DNA of 64,000 nucleotides from Stomorhina lunata (lineage: Eukaryota > Arthropoda > Insecta > Diptera > Rhiniidae), in the NCBI GenBank assembly GCA_933228675.1, contig OW121741.1, positions 117,340,834 through 117,404,833 of the forward strand, read 5' to 3'. Below the pieces are notes generated by a model that worked only from the letters and a program-made list of their open reading frames with translations, was not told the DNA's origin and made no database searches. Of this stretch, positions 1 through 9,495 are shown in pieces (within the stretch, counting starts at the first letter, position 1; every line of letters begins with the position of its first letter). The translations under genes were made by a program, and so were the position numbers.

Positions 1-858
1 CCTTGAATCATTAAACCGCGATTTAGAAACAATTTCAGAATGGGGTCGTGCGAATAGAGTTAATTTTAATGCGCGGAAAACTCAATGTTGTATGCTTACG
101 CATAAACGCATGGCAAATCATGCTACTTCATCTGTATTAATGGGTGGTGTACATATTGGGGAATCAGATGCTCTTGATGTTTTAGGCATGAGAATACAAT
201 GTGATGTGCGTTGGACAAAGCATATCTTTCAAGTGTCGAAAGAAGCATTCAAGTGCCTCGGTTTTCTAAAACGGTGTAAGAGATACTTCACTTCTTCTGA
301 TCTCCTTACTATTTACACCACCTACATCCGACCGAAAATGGAATACAACTCTCATGTATGGGCCGGTGCTTCAAAGTCTATTTTGGACCTTCTCGACCGA
401 GTGCAAGAGAGGGCGAAAGTGCTCATCGGTGACAGTAGGGTATCCAACTCTATTGATTCACTGGAGCACCGTCGCAATGTGGGTTGTGTCTCACTGTTCT
501 ATCGTTACTACTTTGGAATGTGCTCTAACGAAATCAGGGAACTCGTTCCCGAAACTCGAACTTGTTTACGCAACACACGTCATTCTGCTAGAGCACATTC
601 CTTTGTGGTCGATTGGCCGGTAGACCGAACAACACACTACAGAGAAAATTCGTTCTTTAGTCGTACAGTTCGTATGTGGAATTCGCTTCCCGCAGAAATT
701 TTTCCTGCCAGTTGCAATATAGGTAAATTCAAATCAAATGTCCATAAACACTACTCCATCTATCCTCCTTCCCATAACCTATTTTCCTAGTTCCAACACA
801 ATGCATTGCATAAGTAGGGGTCATCCCCTGAGTGCTGGTCCTAAATTAAAAAAAAAAG
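1..858 (+). mobile_element. 3' end of a non-LTR (LINE) retrotransposon, cut by the window edge
   Basis: Seen: an open frame already running at base 2, a stop at 788-790, a short 3' UTR and an A-rich end at about 847-858. The same 3' UTR (CATCCCCTG near a GTGCTGGT/CTAAATTAAAA end) recurs in inverted orientation at 5577-5640, which fixes the 3' end of the family. Inference: a jockey/CR1-like element whose 5' part lies outside the window. The poly(A)-type tail and lack of an LTR agree with target-primed insertion. Confidence 0.85.
2..790 (+). CDS. LINE reverse transcriptase, C-terminal part (5' partial)
   Basis: The frame is open from base 2, about 30 codons before the first ATG (92), so that ATG is not the real start. 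The visible part is the region downstream of the catalytic core: an N-terminal stretch with EWGRANRVNFNARKTQC, then LDVLGMRIQ, then YNSHVWAGAS, LLDRVQERA and SLEHRRNVGCVSLFYRYYFG, and a C-terminal MWNSLPAEIFP segment. This order is typical of the thumb/C-terminal domain of CR1/jockey-type LINE polymerases, which copy element RNA at a nicked target. The catalytic FADD box is upstream and not in the window for this copy. There is no internal stop or frameshift over 263 codons, so this copy is younger than the broken one near 6 kb. Clade assignment is from memory of family motifs. Confidence 0.8.
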   Translation, partial: LESLNRDLETISEWGRANRVNFNARKTQCCMLTHKRMANHATSSVLMGGVHIGESDALDVLGMRIQCDVRWTKHIFQVSKEAFKCLGFLKRCKRYFTSSDLLTIYTTYIRPKMEYNSHVWAGASKSILDLLDRVQERAKVLIGDSRVSNSIDSLEHRRNVGCVSLFYRYYFGMCSNEIRELVPETRTCLRNTRHSARAHSFVVDWPVDRTTHYRENSFFSRTVRMWNSLPAEIFPASCNIGKFKSNVHKHYSIYPPSHNLFS

Positions 859-2995
859 GATAACAAAAAAAGAAGATATGTGAAACAAAGAAAGTCATGT
901 AAATCTTGTTTCGGTATAAATATTCAAATATAAAACATTAATAACTACTCTCTCTTATTTTGGTTTAGTTATCTTTCAATAAAATTGTACTTTTTATTAT
1001 AGTTTGTTCATATATAAATAACGTATGAAGGTACCCAAGTACCTTGCCATTCGGTCACGTATATAAGATATAAATTGGACCACAGCGCCTATACAATATA
1101 ATTTTTTAGCTTAAAGGTAATAACAATTTAAACTATTTCAATAGTTAGGAGTTCTCAAGAAGTTTGAAGTTTCTGAACCATCTGCTTCCATTAAAAAAGT
1201 TAAGATGAAAGTGCTAAAGGTACCGGGGTACCTTGGTATACACATAAGGGTTAAAGTAGCCGAATATTATTTCCCCTAATATTTAACCGGTAGCCCATGA
1301 GAATCACCTGTTAAAACTCCACCTTGATTTATTTAACTGCAAAAAATGTAATTTGTAAAAGAGGAATGTACATTATTAAAGTTGATGTATTGTTTGATGT
1401 TAACAAATTAGTAAACCTAATTGTATTCGACAATAATACATGGCAAACTTTTGACAATCAAATTAATTTCATCTGAAATAAGTGGTTTTTGAAAAGTTTA
1501 CTATAAAACAGATTTTCTTTATTTAAGCTTGGCAAGTTTTCCGTGTATTTCTGCTTTTTAAAAAGACTATTAAAAAATAATTTACAACTACTCCTATATA
1601 GTCCTAACCTCTATATCCAAAATCTCTAAAATACACAAATATTAGTATCTCATCTATTGACATAAACTACTGCAAAGACACGTAATACACTTGCCCAATT
1701 CCTATTTACATTTACATGCATTTACATACACATTAATTTATTACGCCATGTTCAAACTGTGTAAACAGTTTGTAGTTAAATTGTGAGGGTAAAAACGACA
1801 CACTATATTACTCGCAATCCAAAGCAGATCAAAGGCAAGAAGAACAAAAAAAATGCAAAATAAATACATAAATTCTCTTGCATGCATTAACTACTGAAGT
1901 TTATTACAATTGCAAAAACCAAAAAGAGTGGAAAAACTGAAATGCAAAAACAAGGAACATAACACAAAAGCAAAAAAATTATATGCAACCCAACCTCAAA
2001 CTCACATTTTAAACATCTGTCGACAACATGTGACATGAACTTTAATTTCCCATACAAAAGTGGCAGGACAAAAAACCCAACCGAACATGTACAGCCTCAA
2101 AAACTACACCAACAAGAAAAAAAAAGCTCACTACAAGACAACAAAGTGGATAATGTTTTCTTGCTACCCAGACATGCTTGAGAGCCTGGCAAGAAACAAG
2201 AAGCAACAATTTTTAAACAACAACAGCCAAAAAACATTTACGAGACAGAGGCCATGGTTGGATGGGTAGGATGCTCATTGTAACATAAGAAATATGCATG
2301 AACCACAACATGTCACACATAAAATTTCCATTTTTATCTGGTTGGCAAAAATATTGTATTACTACATCTTTATGTTTTCCTCTGTCTGTGATAGCCTAGT
2401 TTTCGTTTTTTTTTTTTCGTTCTGTTGTTGCTGTTTGTTCCAGCTGTTGAACGTTTTAAAACACTACCACCTTCATCATAGTGTCTTTAACAGTATAGAA
2501 AAGAGATCAGTTTAAAATCCTTTGGATATAGTCTTTCGAGTGCCTGAGTAAATTTTAATCATTTTCTGTTTCGTAGCCCCAAAGAGGTCAACAATTAGTT
2601 CTTACTTTTATTGTCATTGTTATTGTTGGTATTGTGAAAAATTTTCATATATTTTCATGTAAATACACATGAGAATAAAAACTCAAGAGTTTAGTATATA
2701 TAAGGGAAAATTCTTGTAGTTACAGTGAAAAATATTACGAATAACTAAAGTTTTAGTCTAAAAGCATAAAATTTCTAAAAGCAGGAGTTTTTTTAATATA
2801 ATCTAATCAGGAATGTATTCAAAACAATGGTCAAAACTGTTTTAAGTCTAAAAAATTTTTATGAAAAATTTTTCATTACTAAAATTCCATTAAAAATTTA
2901 AATACATATTGAGCAATTAAATAAATCAAGTCGTGGAATGCTTGTCCGGACCAAAAATTCTTGGTTGTATAAAATAACAGTTTATTACCATAACA
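859..2995. other. AT-rich sequence without a recognisable gene
   Basis: Apart from the palindromic repeat end at 1028-1254, I see A/T runs, short CAA/ACA-rich stretches and two short open frames (2060-2269, 2294-2515) without recognisable domains or coding-like composition. Confidence 0.6.
1028..1254 (+). repeat. Palindromic repeat ending in AAGGG-TTAA (piggyBac-like end candidate)
   Basis: Two KpnI-type palindromes are present: AAGGTACCCAAGTACCTT at 1028-1045 and AAGGTACCGGGGTACCTT at 1217-1234. The second is followed 16 bp later by AAGGG and TTAA (1251-1254). piggyBac-superfamily elements start with CCCTT-like termini and duplicate TTAA. Two other ends in this window (7328 and 24533) have the same palindrome-spacer-AAGGG-TTAA layout. 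The opposite terminus was not located. Confidence 0.4.
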
Positions 2996-3001
2996 AATCA
3001 A

Positions 3002-3130
3002 TGTAATATATTACGCAGTACAACGCATGATTTCGGGACTCAATTCAGATAAGTGTTTATATATGTAGACCAAAAAAGAAGAATTTCTCCATCATTAGTA
3101 CATGGAATAATAATTTAAAATAATTTTAAC
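3002..3130 (+). repeat. Dispersed repeat, copy 1
   Basis: About 110-130 bp matches 38855-38965 in the same orientation with scattered differences: both hold CAGTACAA-GCATGATTTC, a GTTTAT block and an AATAATAATTT end. Family unknown. Copy 2 starts just outside the TIR of the 29-bp-array element. Confidence 0.55.
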
Positions 3131-3269
3131 TTAGTAAGTATCGAATAGGGAAATTTGACACATTTTACGTATAATTGATATTTAGTATTTTGTTAACATT
3201 ATAAAATAAGTACACGCAACTAACCTTTCTAAAACAAAATAGCCTATAACGTGACATTTTTCATGTTGA

Positions 3270-3335
3270 TCGTTTGTCTGTCTGTGTGTCTGTCTGTCTA
3301 TCTATCGTTTATCTGTCTATCTGTCCGTCTGTCTG
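3270..3335 (+). repeat. (GTCT)n/(ATCT)n microsatellite
   Basis: Imperfect tetranucleotide run of GTCT with ATCT variants. It occupies the same internal slot as the much longer tract at 48029-48380 and the short one at 11800-11835. Confidence 0.85.
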
Positions 3336-3499
3336 TTGAAATCACGATTACGCCTTAACGAAAGGAGCTATCTCACTGAAACTTTGTAAAAGTATTCTTC
3401 ATTTCTAGAAAATTTTGGTATTGAAATTGGGTAAAATCGGTTAACATTTCACCATAGCTTCCATGTTACCTCGCCTAATCGCTTATTTGGTAATAAGTA

Positions 3500-4783
3500 C
3501 CCAGTAAAACTTTTCATTACCAAATAATGAGTTAAACAGTTAAACTATTGAACACGAACTACCTACTCATACGCTGTTTAAGTCATTACATTAACATGGG
3601 GATGTCGTTGGAGGCAAGTACTTACCAATTGCAGAAAAGTAATGACTTGGGTAAGCAATTTGAAAGCAACAACAACAACAGCAACAACTTTTTTGTTGTT
3701 GTTTTATTAAAAACATATATTTTTAAACGAAATACAAAATTTTTTTTATATCCCATGGGGGCTCGAACCCAGACCCTCCGAATGCTAGGCAGAGACTCTT
3801 CCACTGAGCTACTTCATATGTTGAAAACTTAGCAGCTTATAATTAATATAAACAATTTTTATTTTTAGATCCAAAATCATGTGAAAATAACTTTTTTTCC
3901 CTGCTTTTTTTTGCTGTGTTGTAATTTTTGGAAAAATATTTTTATACGATTTTTTTTTAAATATTTTTAAAACTTTTTTAAAATTATTTTAAAACTTAAA
4001 CAATTTAAATCTTCTTTTTTGTATAAGTTTTTACATAAGATTGACTCTTACTTACTTAAATGTTGCAACCTGTTAAGGTCAAAGTATATTTTAGAATTCC
4101 ATGGATTTCGAGCTTGTGCGAGTATTCTCCAATTTTATAGACCAAGCTTTGAAAAATGTTCCTCTACTTGGTCTTTCTATCGAAGTTTCGGACATCCTCC
4201 TCTAACATTAGGTAGTGGGACATTTCATATCTAATTTTATCCTCTTCATTGTATTTTTTTCAAGAGAGTGTTACTAGCCCGTAATCCTAACCCATTTTTA
4301 TCGATCTTATGGGACAACTCTCGGAACATGTTAACTCACAATATTAATGGGTGTTAAACTATCTCCCCGGGTGATACCATGAGGAGGTGTGTGTCCACAG
4401 TTGAGATGAAGGATGACCCAGATAAGTTGGGCTTACCAAGTTAAGACCAATTAGAATCGTGTTTGGTATTCAACATCTCCTACTTTGATTACGTAGGTAT
4501 TTTTTCATTAACGTGAGTTAGTTTTACAAATTTTTTTTACAGAAGATAATATTTAAGTTCTTAAAATTCAAAAATCATTTAAAAAGACTCTTTTAATAAA
4601 AAAATAACTAAAAAAAATTGTTGCCCTTGGTGGTATTTGAACCGGGTCCATTCAGTTTAAATTGCCATCTTAATTACAAATAAGTACTTCTGTAATAACT
4701 TATTATTTATTCGGATGGTATGTTGTAGTCGTTACAAGGTAACCAGTTACCAGAGTACTTGCCATTACCAAAGTTTTGCTGGG
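3500..4783. mobile_element. TIR DNA element of about 1.28 kb with TA target duplication
   Basis: The left end CCCAGTAAAACTTT (3500-3513) is mirrored at the right end, whose reverse complement is CCCAGCAAAACTTT (4770-4783). The flanks are TA on both sides (3498-3499, 4784-4785), as expected for Tc1/mariner-type or MITE integration. It has no transposase frame, so it is non-autonomous. It contains a tRNA-Ala-like segment (3749-3818) and a weaker B-box-like segment at about 4630-4660. It sits inside the Helentron-like copy, so it is younger than that copy. Confidence 0.6.
3749..3818 (-). pseudogene. tRNA-Ala(AGC)-like pseudogene or SINE head
   Basis: On the minus strand an A box TAGCTCAGTGG (3801-3811), an anticodon loop CTAGCAT with anticodon AGC, and a B box GGTTCGAGCCC (3759-3769) are correctly spaced. 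D and anticodon stems mostly pair. The T stem has only three good pairs and the acceptor stem only its outer three plus a wobble, so a functional tRNA is unlikely. It is probably a decayed tRNA copy or the head of a tRNA-derived SINE inside the TIR element. Confidence 0.55.
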
Positions 4784-4950
4784 TAACAAACTATAACAGC
4801 TATGATGATGAAAATATTATATAAAAGTATATAGTAGAAGTAAATAGTATATAGAAGTTTTTTATAAGCCTTAGGCAGCATATACAATTTTATCAAAATC
4901 GGTTTACATCTAGTCATAGCTCCTATACAAAACACTTATGAAAACAGCCA

Positions 4951-5009
4951 AAATTTCACCTAAAATACACTTAAATTATTGGCATTTAAGTGTATTTTGG
5001 GTGAAATTT
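4951..5009. repeat. Hairpin with 25-bp arms
   Basis: Arms 4951-4975 and 4985-5009 are reverse complements with one mismatch (a T where the other arm has G opposite); the loop is 9 bp. It lies inside the Helentron-like copy. The homologous stretch near 48590 keeps only the first arm. Confidence 0.8.
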
Positions 5010-5479
5010 AAACCATTAAAGATACAATAAATATATGTAAATTTAGCACAAGGGAGTCTTATGTCAATGCCAGCAAGTGTGCAAAATTTTGTCACAATCG
5101 GTGGCCATTTGACCATAGCTCCGAAATAAAAAACTTACGGAAACACAAAAATACAAAAAGATAAGTGGGTTTATATCCTTGTGTAGGTCAGATAAAATCT
5201 CAATAGCTCCCTAACTGCAAGAGCTTGAAAGACAGCATTTAACAAAAGTATTTTCGGTATGTTATAGAAGTTGTGCACTGAAAATGGTTAACATTTAGGT
5301 AGAGCTCCTATATAATGCTGCCCCGGGAATCAAATTTATGCTGATAAATTGAAAACAATTGTAATAAATATGACTACTAAATTTAGAACAGAGAAAATTT
5401 ATGCGATTTTTGCCCGTATGTCAAATTTTATAGGAATCGGTCCACATTTTACCATAGCTTTCATACAAAACCCACTTAA

Positions 5480-7327
5480 CCTTTCTACTTTTCTTGGATT
5501 TGTGCCCTTTCTATTACCCTTTGGGTCAATATGAGCCAACAATGAAATATTAACAAAATTGGATATTTAACATTGGATTTTTTAATTTAGAACCAGCACA
5601 GGTCATCCCCTGCCCCTTCTTATCCAATGCATTGTGTTGGAAGTAGGAAAATAGGTTATGGGAGGGAGGATAGATGGAGTAGTCTTACCTATATTGCAAC
5701 TGGCAGGGAAAACTTCTGCGGGAATTGAATTCCATATACGAACTATACGGCTGAATATAGCGTGTTGTTCGGTCAACCGGCCAATCGACCACAAAGGAAT
5801 GAGCTCTAACAGAATGACGTGTATTGCGTAAAAAATTCCGAGTTTCGGAAACGAGTTCTCTGATTTCGTTAGAGCACTTTCAAAAGTATTAACAATAGAA
5901 CAGTGTGACACAACTCAAATTGCGATGGTGCTCCTGTAGATCAATAGAGTTGGATACCCCACTGTCCCGATGAGCACTTTCGCCATTTCGTACACTAGGT
6001 CGAGAAGCTCCAAAATAGACTTTGAAGTTCCGGCACATACATGAGGTGGTGTAAATAGTAAGGAGATCAGATGGAGTGAAGTATCTCTTGCACCGTTTTA
6101 GAAAACCGAGGCACTTGAATGCTTCTTTCGACACTTGAAAGATATATTTTGTCGAACGAACATCACATTGATGAAGAGACATGGTTCCCGTGCGTTTATG
6201 CGTAAGCATAAATAATTAATTCATGTTTTGTCTCATAGCGCCAACCTAAAGAAGGCTTGGACTACGATTGAATGAATATGAATGGCAAATATTGCTGTCA
6301 TCTGCAAAAGAGTAGATAGGATTGGAAGTTTGATGTTGAAGGACATTTATAAAGATAAGAAATAGAGTTGGAGAAAGAACAGAGCTTGCGGTAGCTCTGA
6401 ATTAACCTTGAATTCTATAACAACTCGTATAGAGCGATCTCTGAGGAAACTCAATATAAACCGAGAGAAGTTATTACCGATACCAAAGGCAATAAGTTTT
6501 GATAGAAGTGCTGCGTGCCACACTATATCAAACGCCTTGGAAATATTCTTCGCCAAATATGCTCATTTGTTAGCTCATTGATTTGCAAGTTATACTAAAT
6601 AAAGCTTGCTTCTGAAGTTTGTATTAAAACCCCAGTCAGGATTCATTTAAGTCCATGTGATGTAGGTGCTATATGCTGATACAACTATCATGTTTGAAAA
6701 TAATGCAACTGGCCATCGTTTAGTCTCGCGCTTACATGTGTAATTAGCAACAAGTTGGTCAAGTGCATGAACTAAAGCTTTAGTTTGGATGCAATGATGT
6801 ATTATTTTAGTCTTTTTTTGTTCATCATCTCTTACGTCGGCTGAATGATGAAGAGAACTTAAGAGGATAACATATTTATTTTTGTTTGGAACATATCATC
6901 TGAAAACAAAAAAAAAATTGCGAAAATAGCGTAACGTAATATGCGAACAGCCCATGAATGGAAAAATGTTCAAAAAAGCGATTTTACTGATTATTTGACT
7001 GAACAAATTATTGATAGATGATTCTGAATGAAGGTGAACTCGATTTAATTATGTTCAATAGGAAAAAAAATTATAAAGTATAATTAAGCTTGAAATATCG
7101 CTTGTTGGGTCATATTGACCCAAAGGGTATTAAATGTGTGTAAATCGTGTTTTGAAATGTGGAGTGGGGAGGAAAATTTTTAATTTTATTATTTTCTTAT
7201 AAAAACATAATTTTCGTCCCTGTAATGGATAAATAAAAGTTTCAAGTTCATATCTAAATATTTAAGGGGAAAATTTTGTGTTTGAAGAACAAAATTGGGT
7301 CAAATTGACCCAAGGAGAGTATAAGGG
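5480..7327. mobile_element. piggyBac-like non-autonomous element flanked by TTAA
   Basis: TTAA is present at 5476-5479 and 7328-7331. Reading inward from both ends gives similar termini (CCTTTCTACTTTTCTTGG on the left; CCCTTATACTCTCCTTGG on the right). Near-palindromes of the TTGGGTCAATATGACCCAA type occur at 5521-5539, 7105-7123 and 7295-7313. A LINE fragment (5577-6560) lies inside. No transposase was recognised. TTAA duplication and CCCTT termini are piggyBac hallmarks; the family call is an inference. Confidence 0.45.
5577..6560 (-). pseudogene. Degenerate LINE reverse transcriptase, same family as 1-858
   Basis: Read on the minus strand, the order is: a box-A-like segment NISKAFDIVWH (about 6520-6550), LRDRSIRVVIE (about 6410-6445), the catalytic FADD box (6297-6308) within IYSFADDSNICHSYSFN, then the same C-terminal segments as the left-edge copy, and the same 3' UTR to 5577. 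Stops and frameshifts break it (near 6235, 5990 and 5700), and a stretch after box A is missing. The first Asp of box A (normally LDISKAFD) reads Asn. This copy is dead. It lies in the piggyBac-like element. Confidence 0.8.
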
Positions 7328-7632
7328 TTAAAGAAACCACTAACACCAGTTAAAAGTTATAAACAATGACAGCTATGGGCACTCAATTTTGCATTAATGA
7401 GCTTTAGATAAACATAAGTCAGGTATAGAACTTTGTGACAATCGGTCACATCGGTCACCTTTTTATATCTACAACCATAGATTTTACCAACAATACCAAC
7501 TAGCGTAACCATTTTTTTCGAATTAAGTTCACATTTTGAATTCGTAGATATGTGAGACATGTTTTGAAATTTAACAGAATTTGATGTTGGATATATACGA
7601 TTCGGCATAGCTGAATATAATTCTTTTAGGAG

Positions 7633-7872
7633 TTAACTTTGTGGATATTGTCTTGTAAAGCATAGACAAGTCTGGGACCTGCGGTCATGGCTGGAAGATG
7701 TATATTGTGTCATATTAATGTAAGAAGCTTGTGTCTCCAAAACTGCAGCTAAAGCTGACTTCAGAGTAAATCTGATCAAAACAAAAGCAGTAAGAATGAA
7801 TAATACTACAAGCAGCAGAATCAAGGACAAGTTAATTGAGAACTTTACCCCACCTTTGTTACTAAGCTGCAT
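7633..7872 (-). CDS. Unassigned 79-aa frame with one strong membrane segment (candidate exon)
   Basis: I do not recognise this protein. It starts MQLSNKGGVKFS, then a very hydrophobic stretch of about 22 residues (LILLLVVLFILTAFVLIRF, residues about 17-35), then a polar tail with one NMT sequon. That is the shape of a type II signal anchor. It is not derived from any repeat found here, and its base composition is less AT-rich and less simple than the surroundings. It starts 13 bp beyond the end of the Helentron-like copy. No splice site, promoter or homologous domain was confirmed; chance remains the more likely explanation. Confidence 0.2.
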   Translation of the reverse strand: MQLSNKGGVKFSINLSLILLLVVLFILTAFVLIRFTLKSALAAVLETQASYINMTQYTSSSHDRRSQTCLCFTRQYPQS

Positions 7873-7879
7873 TTAAAGA

Positions 7880-8610
7880 ATGCACAAATTGTAGACTAGA
7901 CGAGGTTGATATATAGTGACAAGTTTCAAAGTACAGGCATTTTTTATTTTTTTTTTATTTATTCTTCATTGTGTCAAGATAGGCGCTGATTTATCAGATA
8001 TGATTAATTTACACCTGAGTATCAATTCGAAGACATAATTTCCACTTTGTTAGGAAAAAGTCTATCTAAACTGTTACCAATATGTGAGTCATAGTCAAAA
8101 GCACTCCTATACTCCCTAAGGTCCCAGAGGCTTCTGACAGCTTTTGTGACAGATTTACGACTCCCTTGTGAATTCATCCTTCAATTAAAGCTATCAGGTG
8201 GGTCATTTGAAAGTTCAAATTTAAAAATGCTATAAAACAAAAAAGGTTTAAAATTTTTGAAATTTTTTTTTGTTGTTGCGAAGTGCTATTGTATAATATC
8301 ATTTAATTTATATGACTGACTAATTTTCAAGCATTTTACGAGTGTATGGGATCATATCTCGACTGTGGCATGATAAGTGTGGCCAATTGCAATATTTTGT
8401 TGAAACCAAACATCGTTTACATCAATACAAGAAGAGCGAAAACAAAAAATTCTGTTATCATTATGCTATATGTGTCGCCATTGATCGCAAAATTTGCGTC
8501 GACCTCATTTTCAAGAAAATATATCCCAATGATGCTCCTGCTTCACTACCAGATGTAATTTGAAAAATTCGGGACTGGTGATCTTTGCTACCAGGAAAAC
8601 CATCGAACTC
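7880..8610. other. AT-rich sequence; one unassigned open frame (8342-8563, +)
   Basis: The 73-codon plus-strand frame begins with GTG and includes ENKKFCYHYAICVAIDRK and YPNDAPASLP. No family is recognised. It lies just upstream of a LINE remnant and could be part of a decayed element. The rest is featureless. Confidence 0.35.
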
Positions 8611-8614
8611 GATT

Positions 8615-8825
8615 AAAGACTATTTTGGTCTTTCGTCATCTTTTGGTCCCGCGTAGATCGTCCCGTTTCCAACATATGCCCAGCTTGTGGTCAGGGTCCT
8701 CATGATATCTCCACATTTTCGAATGTACCACCAATCCTACTTCACTTAGTTCTGAGGATTTATGGACTCATCCAGTGGAAGTAGCACAATTTCTTGGCCT
8801 TGATCTGCTAACAGATACCCCATAA
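8615..8825 (+). pseudogene. LOA/Bilbo-like LINE ORF2 C-terminal remnant
   Basis: With one frameshift (about 8725), the plus strand reads SRVDRPVSNICPACGQGPHD, then NPTSLSSEDLWTHPVEVAQF, then LGLDLLTDTP and a stop at 8823-8825. The CPxCGxxPHD zinc-ligand cluster followed by a 'PTSL...LWTHPxExAxFLGL' tail is the hallmark C-terminus of jockey-superfamily (LOA-like) ORF2 proteins, downstream of RT/RNase H. Only the last about 65 codons survive, in keeping with 5' truncation. An A-rich 3' tail follows. Confidence 0.65.
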
Positions 8826-9234
8826 AAATAAAATTATAAAGTTGTAAATGTTATAGTTGATATAACACGAACAACAACGTTAAAGATTATACAAGATGAC
8901 TGCACTTACACTTACTTAATAGCAATTATAACCAAGGTTCGGAAAAATACTCTAAAGAGCTATATTTTAAGGTACCGTACTGTACTTAAGTAAGTACTGT
9001 ACTTAAGTAAATACCTGTTAAAACACACAAGTACACTAAAAATATCGTACTTTGTTGAGTACTTTAACGAAATATTATGAAATGACAATAATAAGAAGAA
9101 CAATAATGTCCAAAGTGAAATGAAATAAAAAAGGTATCCTTTACAATGGAAACTCCAAACTGGCAACACTTGCTTAGATTTGTGTGTATATCATAGAAAA
9201 ATTGTTTCACCAACATTAACTCAATTGACATATA

Positions 9235-9495
9235 GGCATCGTCCTTGGACCAAAGTGCCAAATCTCATCAAATCTCATCAAATTATCTTTAAAACTACGA
9301 CCCGTAGAGTGATAACAAGCTTACATGGATAACCGGCCAGCCAGTCAGCCGGACAGACTTCGTTAAAACAACTCAGGGATTAATTCTAAGTCGATTGGTG
9401 TACTAAAATGATGTTCTAAGATCAATATTTCTATGCGTTACAAACATCAGCACAAACCCAATATATCCTTTCCACCTATGGTGGTGAAGGGTATA
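9235..9495 (-). mobile_element. Helentron-like family 1, 5' part
   Basis: Read on the minus strand it starts with the subterminal ATACCCTTCACCAC and the hairpin CCACCATAGGTGG, then the 'GCGTTACA..ATCAGCACAA' block shared with six other copies here, and a poor remnant of the GGAC/GTCC tract (about 9330-9355). The 3' half is missing. The family is described in full at 51161-51896. Confidence 0.75.

Larger units (their letters stand above)
3240..7620 (+). mobile_element. Helentron/mini-me-like element (family 2), interrupted by two later insertions
   Basis: Four shared blocks occur in the order seen in the 48.0-50.3 kb copy: a (GTCT)n tract (3270-3335), then repeated 'ATCGG..ACATTT..CCATAGCT(C/T)CCATA' units (3430-3475, 4890-4925, 5090-5130, 5440-5465), and a 3' end with ATTCGGCATAGCTGAAT hairpin (about 7590-7606). 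Two insertions split it: a TA-flanked TIR element (3500-4783) and a TTAA-flanked piggyBac-like element (5480-7327). Known: non-autonomous Helentrons (DINE-1/mini-me) of flies carry GTCY microsatellites and a 3' hairpin and do not code for protein. The 5' boundary is approximate. Confidence 0.6.

Noticed and set aside
354..623. 89-codon plus-strand frame inside the left LINE
   Set aside because: Shadow frame of the reverse transcriptase coding region.
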